A stretch of DNA of 35,695 nt from an uncultured Gammaproteobacteria bacterium (GCA_903887045.1 CAISOD010000078.1:1-35695), one strand, 5' to 3'; positions 27,037 through 35,512 are shown, numbered from the stretch's first letter. The notes: generated by a model from the sequence alone, not told the origin. Translations and numbers: made by a program.

Positions 27037-29115
27037 ATGACCAACAAAGCGTCAAGAATGAAATTGCTCGCCGCCGGGGTGTTGCTTGCTCAAGCCAGCA
27101 GCCTTGCTTGGTCGCAGCCGAGCAGCAACACCCTCGAATCAATTGTCGTTACCGCCGACCGCAAGCAGAGCACGCTGCGCGATGTGCCGGCCAGCATTTT
27201 TGCGGTGGGAGGCGACGACATCAAGAAAATCCGTCCCACTCATATCAATGAATTGCTGGCTCGTGTGCCAGGAACCTGGATCAGCCGCGGCAACGGCCAG
27301 GAGAGCCTGACGGCGATCCGTTCGCCGGTATTGTCCGGTGCCGGCAGCTGTGGCGCTTTCCAGATGGCGCAGGATGGCATTCCGCTGAGGGCCATCGGCT
27401 TCTGCAATGTGAACCAGATGTTCGAATCGAACAGCGAACAAGCGGGTTCTGTGGAAGTTATCCGCGGCCCTGGCAGCATTCTCTACGGTGCCAACGCCTT
27501 GCATGGAGCGATCAACGTCATCAGTGATCCGATCAGCGATACCAGCGACAACAGTATTGCCTATGAAGCCGGCCCGCACGATTACAACCGCATTCGTGCC
27601 ACCAGCAGTGCCACCAGCGGAGCGCAGGGCTATCGCGCCAGCTTCAATGGCACCAGCGATGATGGCTACAAACGCGATTCCGGGTTTGATCAGCAGAAAC
27701 TGAGTCTGCAGCATCGTTACAGTGGCGACGGTGTGACTGTCACCAGCGCGTTCCACTATACCAACCTCAATCAGGAAACCGCTGGCTTTGTGCAAGGACG
27801 CGATGCCTACAAAGACGACAACCTCAAGCGTGCGAATCCGAATCCTGAGTCTTTCCGTGATGCGCGTTCCTACCGGCTCAGCAGCAGAATTGAATGGAGC
27901 ACCGCTATCGGCAACTTAATTGTGACGCCGTATTATCGTAAAACCGAAATGGAATTCCTGCAGCATTTTCTGCCGGGTGTTCCACTTGAAGAGAACGGCC
28001 AGGAGTCTTTTGGTCTGATGACTATGCTGGCCGGCAACAGCGGCAAGCTGTCGTGGCAAACCGGTGTCGATATGGAAACCACTGATGGATTTCTGCGCGA
28101 GACCCAAAGTGTTGCGGCTGTGGGTACTGCTGCTGTTGTAGGCACTATTCCGATCGGCAAGCACTACGACTTCCAAGTGGATGCTGGGCTCATATCACCC
28201 TATGCGCAGTTGAAGTTCGACATGACCGATTCTGATCAGTTCAGTCTGGGTATGCGTCACGAAATGCTTGGCTATGACTATGACAATTTGATGATCAACG
28301 GCCGTAGCCGCGACAACGGCGTGGCTTGTGGTTTTGGTGGATGTCGATTCAATCGCCCAGCGGATCGTTCAGACGATTACGACAACACCTCAGCCCAGTT
28401 GGGCTGGATACATGATTTCGCTTCGGGCACACAAGTATATGTGAATGCAGCCCGTGCATTCCGTTCTCCCGACACCAACGAAATCTATCGCTTGCAAGGA
28501 GTACAAAACGTTGCCGATCTGGACTCCGAAAATGCCAACAGCTACGAGTTGGGCCTGCGTGGTGCGATCAGCGATCTCAACTATGCGGTAGCGGTTTATC
28601 ACATGGAAAAGCAGAACGTGATCATCCAAGACAGCAACCGTATCAATATCAGCGGTGCTGAAACCAAGCATCGTGGCATTGAAGCGAATGCTTCCTATAG
28701 CATCAACGATAGCCTGTCACTGACAGTGGCTGCGACTTATGCACGTCATACCTACGAAGGCGCTTTGAACCCGGGAACTGTGCAACTGGCTGGTCTGGAT
28801 ATGGATACTGCACCGCGTGTAAGCGGCAGTGCACAGTTGCGCTGGCAGATTTCGCCCGCGCGTAATATTGAGCTTGAGTGGGTACATGTAGGTGAATATT
28901 TCACAGATGAAGCGAACACCGCCAAGTATCCGGGGCATGAGTTGGTGAATTTGCGTTACCAGGCTGACTTTGGTGTGCAGTGGTATTACGGTGCCAACGT
29001 TACCAACCTGCTGGATACCGACTATGCCGAACGTGCTGATATCGCGTTTGGCAATGAGCGTTATTTTGTGGGTGAGCCCCGCAGTGTGTACCTGATGTTG
29101 GGCCACCGATTCTGA
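27037..29115 (+). CDS. TonB-dependent outer-membrane receptor
   Basis: A 692-residue TonB-dependent receptor. The signal peptide covers residues 1 to about 28 (KLLAAGVLLAQASSLAWSQ). It is followed by a TonB-box-like SIVVTAD, a plug domain (about residues 40-165 with VEVIRGPGSILYGANALHGAINVIS), and a 22-strand-type barrel ending in the C-terminal aromatic residue of VYLMLGHRF. Cys pairs occur in the plug (GAGSCGAFQ, GFCNVN) and in an extracellular-loop-like segment (VACGFGGCRF), probably disulfides. The ligand is unknown; the neighbouring catabolic genes suggest an organic substrate rather than iron, but a siderophore or B12 cannot be excluded. AAAGGA precedes ATG 27037. Confidence 0.93.
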   Translation: MTNKASRMKLLAAGVLLAQASSLAWSQPSSNTLESIVVTADRKQSTLRDVPASIFAVGGDDIKKIRPTHINELLARVPGTWISRGNGQESLTAIRSPVLSGAGSCGAFQMAQDGIPLRAIGFCNVNQMFESNSEQAGSVEVIRGPGSILYGANALHGAINVISDPISDTSDNSIAYEAGPHDYNRIRATSSATSGAQGYRASFNGTSDDGYKRDSGFDQQKLSLQHRYSGDGVTVTSAFHYTNLNQETAGFVQGRDAYKDDNLKRANPNPESFRDARSYRLSSRIEWSTAIGNLIVTPYYRKTEMEFLQHFLPGVPLEENGQESFGLMTMLAGNSGKLSWQTGVDMETTDGFLRETQSVAAVGTAAVVGTIPIGKHYDFQVDAGLISPYAQLKFDMTDSDQFSLGMRHEMLGYDYDNLMINGRSRDNGVACGFGGCRFNRPADRSDDYDNTSAQLGWIHDFASGTQVYVNAARAFRSPDTNEIYRLQGVQNVADLDSENANSYELGLRGAISDLNYAVAVYHMEKQNVIIQDSNRINISGAETKHRGIEANASYSINDSLSLTVAATYARHTYEGALNPGTVQLAGLDMDTAPRVSGSAQLRWQISPARNIELEWVHVGEYFTDEANTAKYPGHELVNLRYQADFGVQWYYGANVTNLLDTDYAERADIAFGNERYFVGEPRSVYLMLGHRF

Positions 29116-29130
29116 CAACTAGGGAGTTTC

Positions 29131-29162
29131 TGCAATCGCCGCAGCACACTTCGGCGATTGCA
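29131..29162. terminator. 11-bp hairpin between convergent genes
   Basis: TGCAATCGCCG (29131-29141) and CGGCGATTGCA (29152-29162) pair perfectly across a 10-nt loop. It lies 15 bp after the receptor stop and 15 bp beyond the end of the convergent hydrolase remnant. There is no U-run on either strand, so it may be a bidirectional or factor-assisted terminator or a 3'-end stabiliser. Confidence 0.6.
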
Positions 29163-29177
29163 GGATGTGCTTCAGTT

Positions 29178-29866
29178 TCAGCTGGTAATGAATCGGTGCA
29201 ACTCGGTATAGGTTGGGCCGGGGTCCATAAAGAAATTGTGAGCGCCCGGCATTGCCTTGCCTTCGACATTCGTCGCCTCCATCTTCCATATTCCCAATAC
29301 ATCGTATTGCCTGCCCATGGCGGCGTTGTCGCCCCACAGAGCGTTGAGTGGGCATGCGCGGGCACGATGTCGAGTACGGTAAGACTTTCCACTTTGTCAG
29401 GATGGTCGAGAGTCAGCCGGTGTGCCACCCGGCCGCCACGATCGTGGCCGGCAAGGTCAAAGCTGCTGAAGCCAAGCTGCTGCATGACGCCGACTTGATC
29501 CTGCGCCATGGTGCGTTTTGAGTAGTCGATATGGTTTTCACCACCATCAGGTTTACTGCTCCAGCCATATCCGCGCAGGTCAGGAGCAAGCACAGTGTGG
29601 TCTTTCGCCAACTCAACTGCTATCTCTGCCCACGACAAGTGTGAAAGCGGTGCGCCATGCAGAAGCAACACCGGTGGGCCACTGCCGCCAATTACGGTGT
29701 GAATGCTTACTCCGTTGGACGTGATTTTTCTGGATTCAAAGCCGGGAAAGTATTTGGCATCGAGATCAGCATCAGCCGGGTCGGTCTGTGCCTCGCTACG
29801 GCTTGCCATAGCGCCTAACGTGATACCTGCCGCACCGAGTATTGCGCGCCGGCTCCAATGCGGCAT
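29178..29866 (-). pseudogene. Decayed Tat-exported alpha/beta hydrolase (haloacetate-dehalogenase-like), cap domain deleted
   Basis: The N-terminal part in one frame starts MPHWSRRAILGAAGITLGAM, a twin-arginine signal. It continues with an alpha/beta-hydrolase core: HGAPLSHLSW, PDLRGYGWSSKP, the nucleophile elbow AGHDRGG (Asp, as in fluoroacetate dehalogenases) and LDIVPAHAH. At about 29354 the homology jumps to another frame, CPLNALWGDNAAMGRQYDVL, and later PGAHNFFMDPGP with the catalytic-His region, ending at TGA 29178-29180. Functional relatives have about 80-90 residues of cap domain between these two parts. An internal deletion that also shifted the frame therefore explains the sequence. 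In the original frame the protein would continue into unrelated residues. Confidence 0.8.
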
Positions 29867-29957
29867 GATGTTTACAGCTGGATTGGTTGTGTTTGTCTGA
29901 TGCGTCTTTGCAGCAGGCTCTTGACGAAGTAAACGGAGCCTAACTGATACACCAAAC

Positions 29958-29993
29958 AAAAAAAAACCCCGGAATCAAACTGCTCTTCCGAGG
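29958..29993 (-). terminator. U-tailed terminator of a leftward transcript
   Basis: Reading leftward: CCTCGGAA (29993-29986), 11-nt loop, TTCCGGGG (29974-29967), then nine T (29966-29958). The stem is 8 bp with one G-U pair. No annotated gene ends here; the nearest leftward start is the hydrolase remnant at 29866, downstream of it. It therefore ends, or attenuates, a transcript beginning near 30119. Confidence 0.75.
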
Positions 29994-30019
29994 CTTTTCA
30001 GAGGGGACTTTCGCGATTG

Positions 30020-30071
30020 CTATCAAAGCCGCCAGAACTACTACAAACTTCAGTAATGGCGGCTTTGATAG
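30020..30071. repeat. 15-bp perfect inverted repeat with 22-nt loop
   Basis: CTATCAAAGCCGCCA (30020-30034) and TGGCGGCTTTGATAG (30057-30071) are exact reverse complements. It sits in the middle of the gene-free region between the hydrolase remnant and tetR and is not followed by a U-run on either side, so it is not itself a terminator. Confidence 0.95.
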
Positions 30072-30099
30072 GAACCGGATAACCCTTTATGTTTCAAAT

Positions 30100-30119
30100 A
30101 CCGAACCGTACAGTTCGGT
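30100..30119. promoter_or_regulatory. 20-bp palindrome, probable TetR operator
   Basis: ACCGAAC (30100-30106) and GTTCGGT (30113-30119) are perfect reverse complements about CGTACA; the whole 20-mer has nine of ten pairs. It lies 80 bp upstream of the tetR ATG and directly at the predicted start site of the leftward transcript. Size and symmetry are those of TetR-family operators; ownership by the adjacent regulator is inferred from position. Confidence 0.6.
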
Positions 30120-30123
30120 GCGA

Positions 30124-30153
30124 ATGGTAGGGCCGCTGCACCAATCTCGTCAA
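30124..30153 (-). promoter_or_regulatory. Leftward sigma-70-like promoter
   Basis: TTGACG (30153-30148), 18-bp spacer, TACCAT (30129-30124), reading leftward. The -35 matches five of six consensus bases and the -10 four of six. The start would fall on the edge of the palindrome at 30100-30119. Confidence 0.55.
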
Positions 30154-30198
30154 GCCTTTTTATGCTTTCATTCACAGTTATAGAGTTTATATCTTAAG

Positions 30199-30894
30199 AT
30201 GCCCGACCCTTTGACCAAGGTCGCCCATCCGGGCACGCAGTCAAACACAGCAGCAGAGCAACGCATGACCGCAGAAGAAGTAGTCAAACTGAAGCCACGT
30301 AGCGCCGATAAACGAGAAGAGGTTCTGGATATCGCCAGCGAGAACTTCCTGAGTAAAGGCTTTGACGGCACCAGCATCAACGTGATGGCACGTGAAGCCG
30401 GCATTTCTAAGGAATCAATTTATCGCTATTTCGGCAGCAAGGAAGATCTCTTCATGGCGGTGGTAGAGCGCGAGTTGTCGTTCTATGGCAATGGCATGCT
30501 GGAGACTACCAACAATTACGAAGGTGAAAGCCTCAAGCAAGCGCTGTACAAAGTCGCAGAAGCAACGATGCATCTGGTATCAACCGATCGCACGCTTGCG
30601 TTGCGTCGACTGGTATTCCAGATGACTGCCACAGGTTCGAAGGTTGGAACCCACTATTACCAGGCCGGTCCTGATGTTGCGTATCGAAACCTTGTGCAGT
30701 TGTTCGAATACTACAAGCCAGTGTCGGATTATCCAGTCGACAAGTTGAGCCGTTACTTTCTCTCGATCGTACTGCATCGCGTTGTGTTGCAGCGTGAGTG
30801 CGGTGTGCGTGGCAACATGACGGAAGATGAAATCCGAGCCCACTGCACCGAGGCGGTAGAAGATTTCCTGCACGGGTTCTGCAAGCAGGCCTGA
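30199..30894 (+). CDS. TetR-family transcriptional regulator
   Basis: A 231-residue TetR-type repressor. The DNA-binding helix-turn-helix is at about residues 35-80: REEVLDIASENFLSKGFDGT, then SINVMAREAGISKESIYRYFGSKEDLF, with the family's YRYFGSKEDLF signature. The C-terminal ligand-binding domain resembles the AefR-like group (cysteine and aromatic residues; ligand unknown). The start is uncertain: ATG 30199 gives the full frame, while ATG 30265 would give 209 residues, nearer the usual size; neither has a strong ribosome site. It sits beside the catabolic cluster and the palindrome at 30100-30119, so local regulation is likely. Confidence 0.9.
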   Translation: MPDPLTKVAHPGTQSNTAAEQRMTAEEVVKLKPRSADKREEVLDIASENFLSKGFDGTSINVMAREAGISKESIYRYFGSKEDLFMAVVERELSFYGNGMLETTNNYEGESLKQALYKVAEATMHLVSTDRTLALRRLVFQMTATGSKVGTHYYQAGPDVAYRNLVQLFEYYKPVSDYPVDKLSRYFLSIVLHRVVLQRECGVRGNMTEDEIRAHCTEAVEDFLHGFCKQA

Positions 30895-30961
30895 TTCGAT
30901 GGATTACTGGTGTCCCAAAGTTGTCGCTTTCGACCCAACAGAGAGCTTCACAACGCTTTTT

Positions 30962-32860
30962 TCAGAGTACTTTCCTGTTTTTCAAGAGTCCCAAGACTTG
31001 CTCCATGCACTCGCCTACGCTGGATGCGCTCGTGTCCAGCATGAGATCTGCGTCCATTGGCGCCTCATAAGGGAACGAGACTCCCGGCACATTGCCTGAC
31101 GGCAGGGTGGCATCAGCAGCATAGATCCCACTCGGATCGCGCTGTTTACACACATCAAGCGGTGGGTTCAGATAAACGATCAGGCAATTCTCACGACCGA
31201 TGACGCTGACCGCGTGGGCTCTTGCTTCTGCGCTTGCTGCTACAAAAGCGGCACAGCAGATCAGTCCGGACTCGTTGAGATAGCGTGCGAAATGCGCACT
31301 ACGCCTTAGGTTTTCTGCTCTACCACGCGCATCATGTGCCAAGTCCTTGCTGAGACCAAGCCGCAAGGTTTTGCCATCCAACACTGTGCTGACACGCCCC
31401 ATGTCGAACAAGCGACGCTCAAGCGAATGCGCCATTGTGGATTTTCCAGCACCGGAAAGGCCGACGAACATCACTGTAACCGGTTGTTGGCCGTAACGCG
31501 CTTTGCGTTCGGCTGGTGTCACATGGCCTTGGTTGATGCTGTGATGTTGGATGACATTGCCATCGCTTTCGATCATGCCTGCAGCAACAGTGACATTGGT
31601 TAGTCGGTCGATTACAACAAAGGCACCAGTGCCGCGGTTGCGACGATACGCATCAAAACTAACTGGTTGATTGAAGCTGATGTCACACAATGCGATTTCG
31701 TTCAGCGCAAGTGAGGGCGCCGGCAGCTTTTCCATGGTGTTGACGTCGACCTTGTGGCGGATATTGTTCACTTGCCCACTCAACAGTTTGCCGGCGTGTT
31801 TGAAGTCGTATTGCTTGCCGGGCATCATCGGGTCATCGCTCATCCACACCAGCGTGGCGGTGATCAGATCACTGGATGCAGGTTGGTTGTCGCTATGTAC
31901 AAGCAAATCACCGCGGCTGATATCTACTTCATCTTCGAGGGTGAGTGTTACTGCCATCGGTGTGAAGGCTGATTCCAGTTCCTCATCATAAGTCACGATG
32001 GATTTGACGCGGCTGCTCCTGCCCGAGGGCAGCACAGTCAACTGATCGCCTTTGCGGACAATGCCAGAAGCGATAGTGCCGCAATAGCCTCGAAAATTCA
32101 GATTGGGACGGTTGACGTATTGCACCGGGAAGCGGAAATCGTCGAAATTCTTGTCAGCAGTGATTTTGACGTTTTCCAGCATGTGCATCAGCGTAGGACC
32201 CTGGTACCAAGGCATCTGCGTACTGGTGTTGACAACGTTGTCGCCATTGAGTGCTGACATTGGAATGAAGACAAGTTCACCGGTGTCGAGGTCGGATGTG
32301 AATTCCAGATAGTCCTGCTTTATCCGGTTGAAGACAGCTTCGTCGTAGTCCATCAGATCCATCTTGTTGATAGCGACGATGATGTGATGGATGCCAAGCA
32401 GTGTGGCGATAAAGGTATGGCGACGTGTCTGTGTCATCACGCCGTGGCGGGCATCAATCAGGATAATGGCCAATTCGCAGTTGGAGGCACCGGTGGCCAT
32501 GTTGCGGGTGTACTGCTCGTGGCCAGGAGTATCAGCAATGATGAATTTGCGGCGGGCGGTAGAGAAATAGCGGTAGGCAACATCGATGGTAATGCCTTGT
32601 TCGCGCTCGGCCTGCAGGCCGTCAGTCAATAGCGCCAGGTCCACCTTGTTGCCGGTTGTGCCGGATTTGATGCTATCGGATGCAATAGCCGACAACTGGT
32701 CCTCGTAAATCATCTTGGTGTCGTAAAGCAGGCGGCCGATCAAGGTGCTCTTGCCGTCATCGACACTGCCGCATGTCAACAAACGCAACAGTTCCTTGCG
32801 TTCGTGCTGGGCGAGGTAGGCATTGATATCGGTGCTGATCAGATCTGATTGGTGTGACAT
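30962..32860 (-). CDS. cysNC: CysNC, ATP sulfurylase GTPase subunit fused to APS kinase
   Basis: A 632-residue bifunctional protein. The N-terminal GTPase (CysN, about residues 1-445) has [17 protein letters not shown] and NKMDLMDY. The C-terminal APS kinase (CysC, about 450-632) has its own Walker [10 protein letters not shown] and the [13 protein letters not shown] motif. Together with CysD it converts sulfate plus ATP to APS, and the CysC part phosphorylates it to PAPS. The fusion is standard in many proteobacteria. AGGAAA sets ATG 32860, 46 bp after cysD. The gene ends convergently with tetR, 67 bp apart. Confidence 0.96.
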   Translation of the reverse strand: MSHQSDLISTDINAYLAQHERKELLRLLTCGSVDDGKSTLIGRLLYDTKMIYEDQLSAIASDSIKSGTTGNKVDLALLTDGLQAEREQGITIDVAYRYFSTARRKFIIADTPGHEQYTRNMATGASNCELAIILIDARHGVMTQTRRHTFIATLLGIHHIIVAINKMDLMDYDEAVFNRIKQDYLEFTSDLDTGELVFIPMSALNGDNVVNTSTQMPWYQGPTLMHMLENVKITADKNFDDFRFPVQYVNRPNLNFRGYCGTIASGIVRKGDQLTVLPSGRSSRVKSIVTYDEELESAFTPMAVTLTLEDEVDISRGDLLVHSDNQPASSDLITATLVWMSDDPMMPGKQYDFKHAGKLLSGQVNNIRHKVDVNTMEKLPAPSLALNEIALCDISFNQPVSFDAYRRNRGTGAFVVIDRLTNVTVAAGMIESDGNVIQHHSINQGHVTPAERKARYGQQPVTVMFVGLSGAGKSTMAHSLERRLFDMGRVSTVLDGKTLRLGLSKDLAHDARGRAENLRRSAHFARYLNESGLICCAAFVAASAEARAHAVSVIGRENCLIVYLNPPLDVCKQRDPSGIYAADATLPSGNVPGVSFPYEAPMDADLMLDTSASSVGECMEQVLGLLKNRKVL

Positions 32861-32906
32861 GGGGTTTCCTGGCTCTTCGATCGTTGCGACTGGGCTGCGT
32901 CCAAAC

Positions 32907-33815
32907 TCAAAAATAACCTTCGCGCTTCTTCTGTTCCATGGAGCCGGCCTGATCACTATCGATCAGGCGGCCCTGCCGTTCACTGGTGGTAGCCAGCAGC
33001 ATTTCCTGGATAATTTCCGGCAGCGTGGTGGCATATGACTCAATGGCTCCGGTGAGCGGGTAACAGCCGAGCGTGCGGAATCTCACCATGGCTGTGCGCA
33101 GGTTCTTGCGCAGCTCCGTTGGCACCCGCTCGTCGTTGAGCATGATGGTGACTCCTTCGTAGTCGATGACTGGACGTTCTTTCGCGAAGTAGAGGGAGGG
33201 AATTTCGATTTTATTGAGATGGATATACTGCCAAACATCCAGCTCAGTCCAATTCGACAGCGGGAATACCCTGATGCTTTCACCCTTGTTGATCCGGCCG
33301 TTGTAGAGGTTCCAAAGCTCGGGACGCTGGTTTTTCGGATCCCAGCGATGGTTCTTGTCTCGGAAAGAGAATACTCGCTCCTTCGCTCGTGATTTCTCTT
33401 CATCTCGGCGTGCGCCTCCGAAGGCGGCATCGAATTGATACTTGTTGAGAGCCTGCTTAAGGCTCTGGGTTTTCATAATGTCAGTGTGCTTGGCACTTCC
33501 ATGCGTGAACGGGCCAACGCCGGCCTTGATGCCGTCTTCATTGATGTGGACGATCAGGTCGAAGCCATACTTCTTTGCCAGTTGGTCGCGGAACTCAATC
33601 ATTTCCCTGAACTTCCATGTGGTGTCGACGTGCAACAACGGGAAGGGCAGTCGGCCCGGATAAAAGGCCTTCTGTGCTAGATGCAGCATTACGGCCGAAT
33701 CCTTTCCTATCGAATAAAGCATGACAGGCTTCGAGAACTCGGCCGCGACTTCGCGAATGATGTGGATGCTTTCAGCTTCCAGTTGTTTGAGATGCGTCAG
33801 TTGATATTCATTCAT
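32907..33815 (-). CDS. cysD: CysD, sulfate adenylyltransferase small subunit
   Basis: A 302-residue ATP sulfurylase catalytic subunit of the PAPS-reductase/PP-loop family. The nucleotide-binding PP-loop is [14 protein letters not shown] (about residues 34-47). Characteristic segments are [20 protein letters not shown] and [15 protein letters not shown], and it ends in the family-typical KKREGYF. It forms the CysDN heterodimer and is first in the cysD-cysNC operon. It follows the zapG gene on the same strand after 93 bp. Confidence 0.97.
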   Translation of the reverse strand: MNEYQLTHLKQLEAESIHIIREVAAEFSKPVMLYSIGKDSAVMLHLAQKAFYPGRLPFPLLHVDTTWKFREMIEFRDQLAKKYGFDLIVHINEDGIKAGVGPFTHGSAKHTDIMKTQSLKQALNKYQFDAAFGGARRDEEKSRAKERVFSFRDKNHRWDPKNQRPELWNLYNGRINKGESIRVFPLSNWTELDVWQYIHLNKIEIPSLYFAKERPVIDYEGVTIMLNDERVPTELRKNLRTAMVRFRTLGCYPLTGAIESYATTLPEIIQEMLLATTSERQGRLIDSDQAGSMEQKKREGYF

Positions 33816-33908
33816 TGGATTGGGTGTTTGCTTTTGATTTCGCTGATATTGGAGGAGCTGTGCCTTCTCGGCAGCTCCGTGCTTGTGAAGATTGCCCGCA
33901 GTGCCCGC

Positions 33909-34349
33909 TCAGCTGCGTCCAGGGATCTGGGGTGCCTCTTCCTGTCCGGGCAGAACATAGTCGAGAGGAGGGGACAAGCGGGTGGATGCCGCATTGATTG
34001 CAGAGCCTGCACTGCCTTCATTGGACGCCAGGCTGTCGGGCGAACCCAGTTGGGTCATTTGGGATGCAATGTAATCGGGGCACAGGTCGCGAGCCCCCTG
34101 AGCTAGATGCTGGTAGACCTCGCGATAGCTCTCGGTCAGTTTCCCGACAAGGATGGCTGAATCACTGAAGTGGCCATGTACTTCTTTCTTGTAGTTTTCG
34201 TATTCGTCACTCAGCTGCTGCAACTGCGACTCCAGTTGCTGCACGCGGATTTCGTCTGACCGAAATAGCTTGAAAAGTACCGCCCCAATCAGACAGCCCG
34301 TCAAAAGGCATCCCAAAGCAACTATCCACAACATCATAGAGTCCTGCAC
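33909..34349 (-). CDS. zapG: ZapG/YhcB (DUF1043) envelope/division protein
   Basis: A 146-residue YhcB-family protein. A single N-terminal transmembrane helix (about residues 7-28, LWIVALGCLLTGCLIGAVLF) anchors it in the inner membrane. A cytoplasmic coiled coil (about 35-65, RVQQLESQLQQLSDEYENYK) and the conserved HFSDSAILVGKLTESYREVYQHLAQGA block follow, with a low-complexity tail. YhcB/ZapG links cell division and envelope growth in E. coli. Its usual divergent neighbour is zapE followed by rplM; here the zapE position holds a decayed copy. Confidence 0.92.
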   Translation of the reverse strand: MQDSMMLWIVALGCLLTGCLIGAVLFKLFRSDEIRVQQLESQLQQLSDEYENYKKEVHGHFSDSAILVGKLTESYREVYQHLAQGARDLCPDYIASQMTQLGSPDSLASNEGSAGSAINAASTRLSPPLDYVLPGQEEAPQIPGRS

Positions 34350-34491
34350 CGGTAGCCATCAACAAGTGGGCAATGATTATACCCATAATCGCCACGGAAA
34401 CAGGCAGTTGCGCGAGTTTAGAATTTGTCAGCCATTCCTGTCCTTCTGGCGCGTTACCACTCTGCAATCGATAGCGGGTTGTTATTACCTG

Positions 34492-35343
34492 ATGAGTCTC
34501 AACGCTAGGCGGTCGAAGTGCTTCATTGCCTTGCGGGTTGTCGAGCGCAATTGGGCATCAGCAGACATTCCAGCAAGAGTGCTACTCCGCTTCGGCATAA
34601 TCAAACCCCTACAGCTTGGGGGCTATATCTGCAGTTGGGTTGGGATGTGGCAAAACATGCCTGATGAGCATCTCAATACAGTCGTTGCCACTTCAGCGGA
34701 AGTTACGGTCGCCGAGGGTGTGGTTCTGGTTGCCACCTCATTGTTTCGGAACAGCTTTATGAAAATGGTTTGCACCGCAAGCGCTTCCTGTCTGCCATTG
34801 ATCTGCTGAAACGGCATACTGTGGTACACAAGGTCGAGGGAGGCGAGGATTGTCGACAGCGGTGTTGGCGAAGGCGGCTCCATATCACTCTACTTCGGGC
34901 CATGAATCGGCAGTTGCATTGACTGTACTGTGTGATGAGCTGACTCGCAGCCACGCGGTGTAAGTCGGGAGAGTGCTGGATTACCATCAAAGGAAAGTGC
35001 TGACCAGATGCTAGACGGAAGCTGTGTTGTGGCTTGCTTTCAACAAGCTCTTCGCTACTCGAGGCGGAGCTGCCGACTACATTGAGTTGGCTAGCCAGCA
35101 CCTTGTTGTCTTGATTTCTGCTGTTCCTGTTTCAGCGGCATCAATGATTATGAAGCCCGACTTTTCATAATGTTGATGGATGAGTTCAATGATCAAAACG
35201 TCTAACTGGTTCTGGAGGCGGTGGCGCTGGTTAACCAGCTTTATCAAGGACTTGCTTTGGCATTTGCCTTCGAACGTACCCCCAGTTGAGTCGCTGAAAT
35301 TCGGCCTGCAGAATACCTTGCCGTCCCCCGGGAGACAGATTGA
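34492..35343 (+). pseudogene. zapE: Decayed zapE (AFG1-like cell-division ATPase)
   Basis: No intact frame exists, but ZapE motifs can be read in order on the plus strand in all three frames. They are GLYL and VGLGCGKTCLM (Walker A, about 34620-34666), SLPLQRKLR (34682-34708), GVVLVATS (34717-34740), QLYENGLHRKRFLSAIDLLK (34752-34811) with HTVVHKVEGGED after it, AADYIELAS near 35069-35095, YEARLFIMLMDEFNDQNV with TAA at 35203-35205, YQGLALAFAFERTPS with TGA at 35287-35289, and AEYLA, with the original stop probably at 35341-35343. Between SLPLQRKLR and GVVLVATS about 75 codons are missing, including the Walker B FDEF and VSDI region. The position between zapG and rplM is the normal zapE locus. 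Confidence 0.85.
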
Positions 35344-35376
35344 TGCCCCCTTGTCCAACTAAAGGACTGGAAGGGC

Positions 35377-35405
35377 TTGTGTCGGCAGGGGTGGCTGAGT
35401 AGAAT
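35377..35405 (+). promoter_or_regulatory. rplM promoter and leader
   Basis: TTGTGT (35377-35382), 17-bp spacer, TAGAAT (35400-35405). The predicted leader of about 100 nt can form a small GGTCC / GGGCC stem (35480-35496) upstream of the ribosome site. L13 autoregulates its own mRNA leader in E. coli; whether this leader does so is not shown. Confidence 0.6.
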
Positions 35406-35512
35406 TCGCGCCCCAACTCCTGGGAGCGGCGGTACAGCCGGCAGCATTTCCCGGAAAGGTCACTAATTTGTAGTTTGGCGGTCCGGCTTGCGGGCCTCTA
35501 GTGAGACTTGAC

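Larger units (their letters stand above)
29958..30119 (-). ncRNA. Candidate structured small RNA or attenuated leader, divergent from tetR
   Basis: About 160 nt with no convincing reading frame. A promoter at 30124-30153 predicts a start near 30117-30119. The RNA would contain a 5' hairpin (ACCGAAC / GTTCGGT, 6-nt loop), a linker, a 15-bp perfect hairpin with a 22-nt loop (30071-30020), a second linker, and a terminator hairpin with nine U. Order and spacing are those of a free-standing sRNA. Alternatively it is the leader of the hydrolase gene whose start is 92 bp further on, with the terminator acting as attenuator. It matches no RNA family I recognise. The transcript itself is inferred, not observed. 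Confidence 0.5.

Noticed and set aside
29116-29959. A single 319-residue hydrolase protein in one frame to 29000
   Set aside because: After LDIVPAHAH this frame becomes non-homologous and overlaps the TonB receptor gene; the true C-terminal homology is in another frame ending at 29178.
30020-30071. Integron attC site or insertion-sequence end
   Set aside because: The stem lacks the GTTRRRY/RYYYAAC boxes of attC, there is no integrase or transposase fragment nearby, and no target-site duplication can be seen.
34270-34809. A 179-codon plus-strand hypothetical gene
   Set aside because: It overlaps zapG and its only recognisable piece (VVLVATS) belongs to the decayed zapE; the rest does not look coding.
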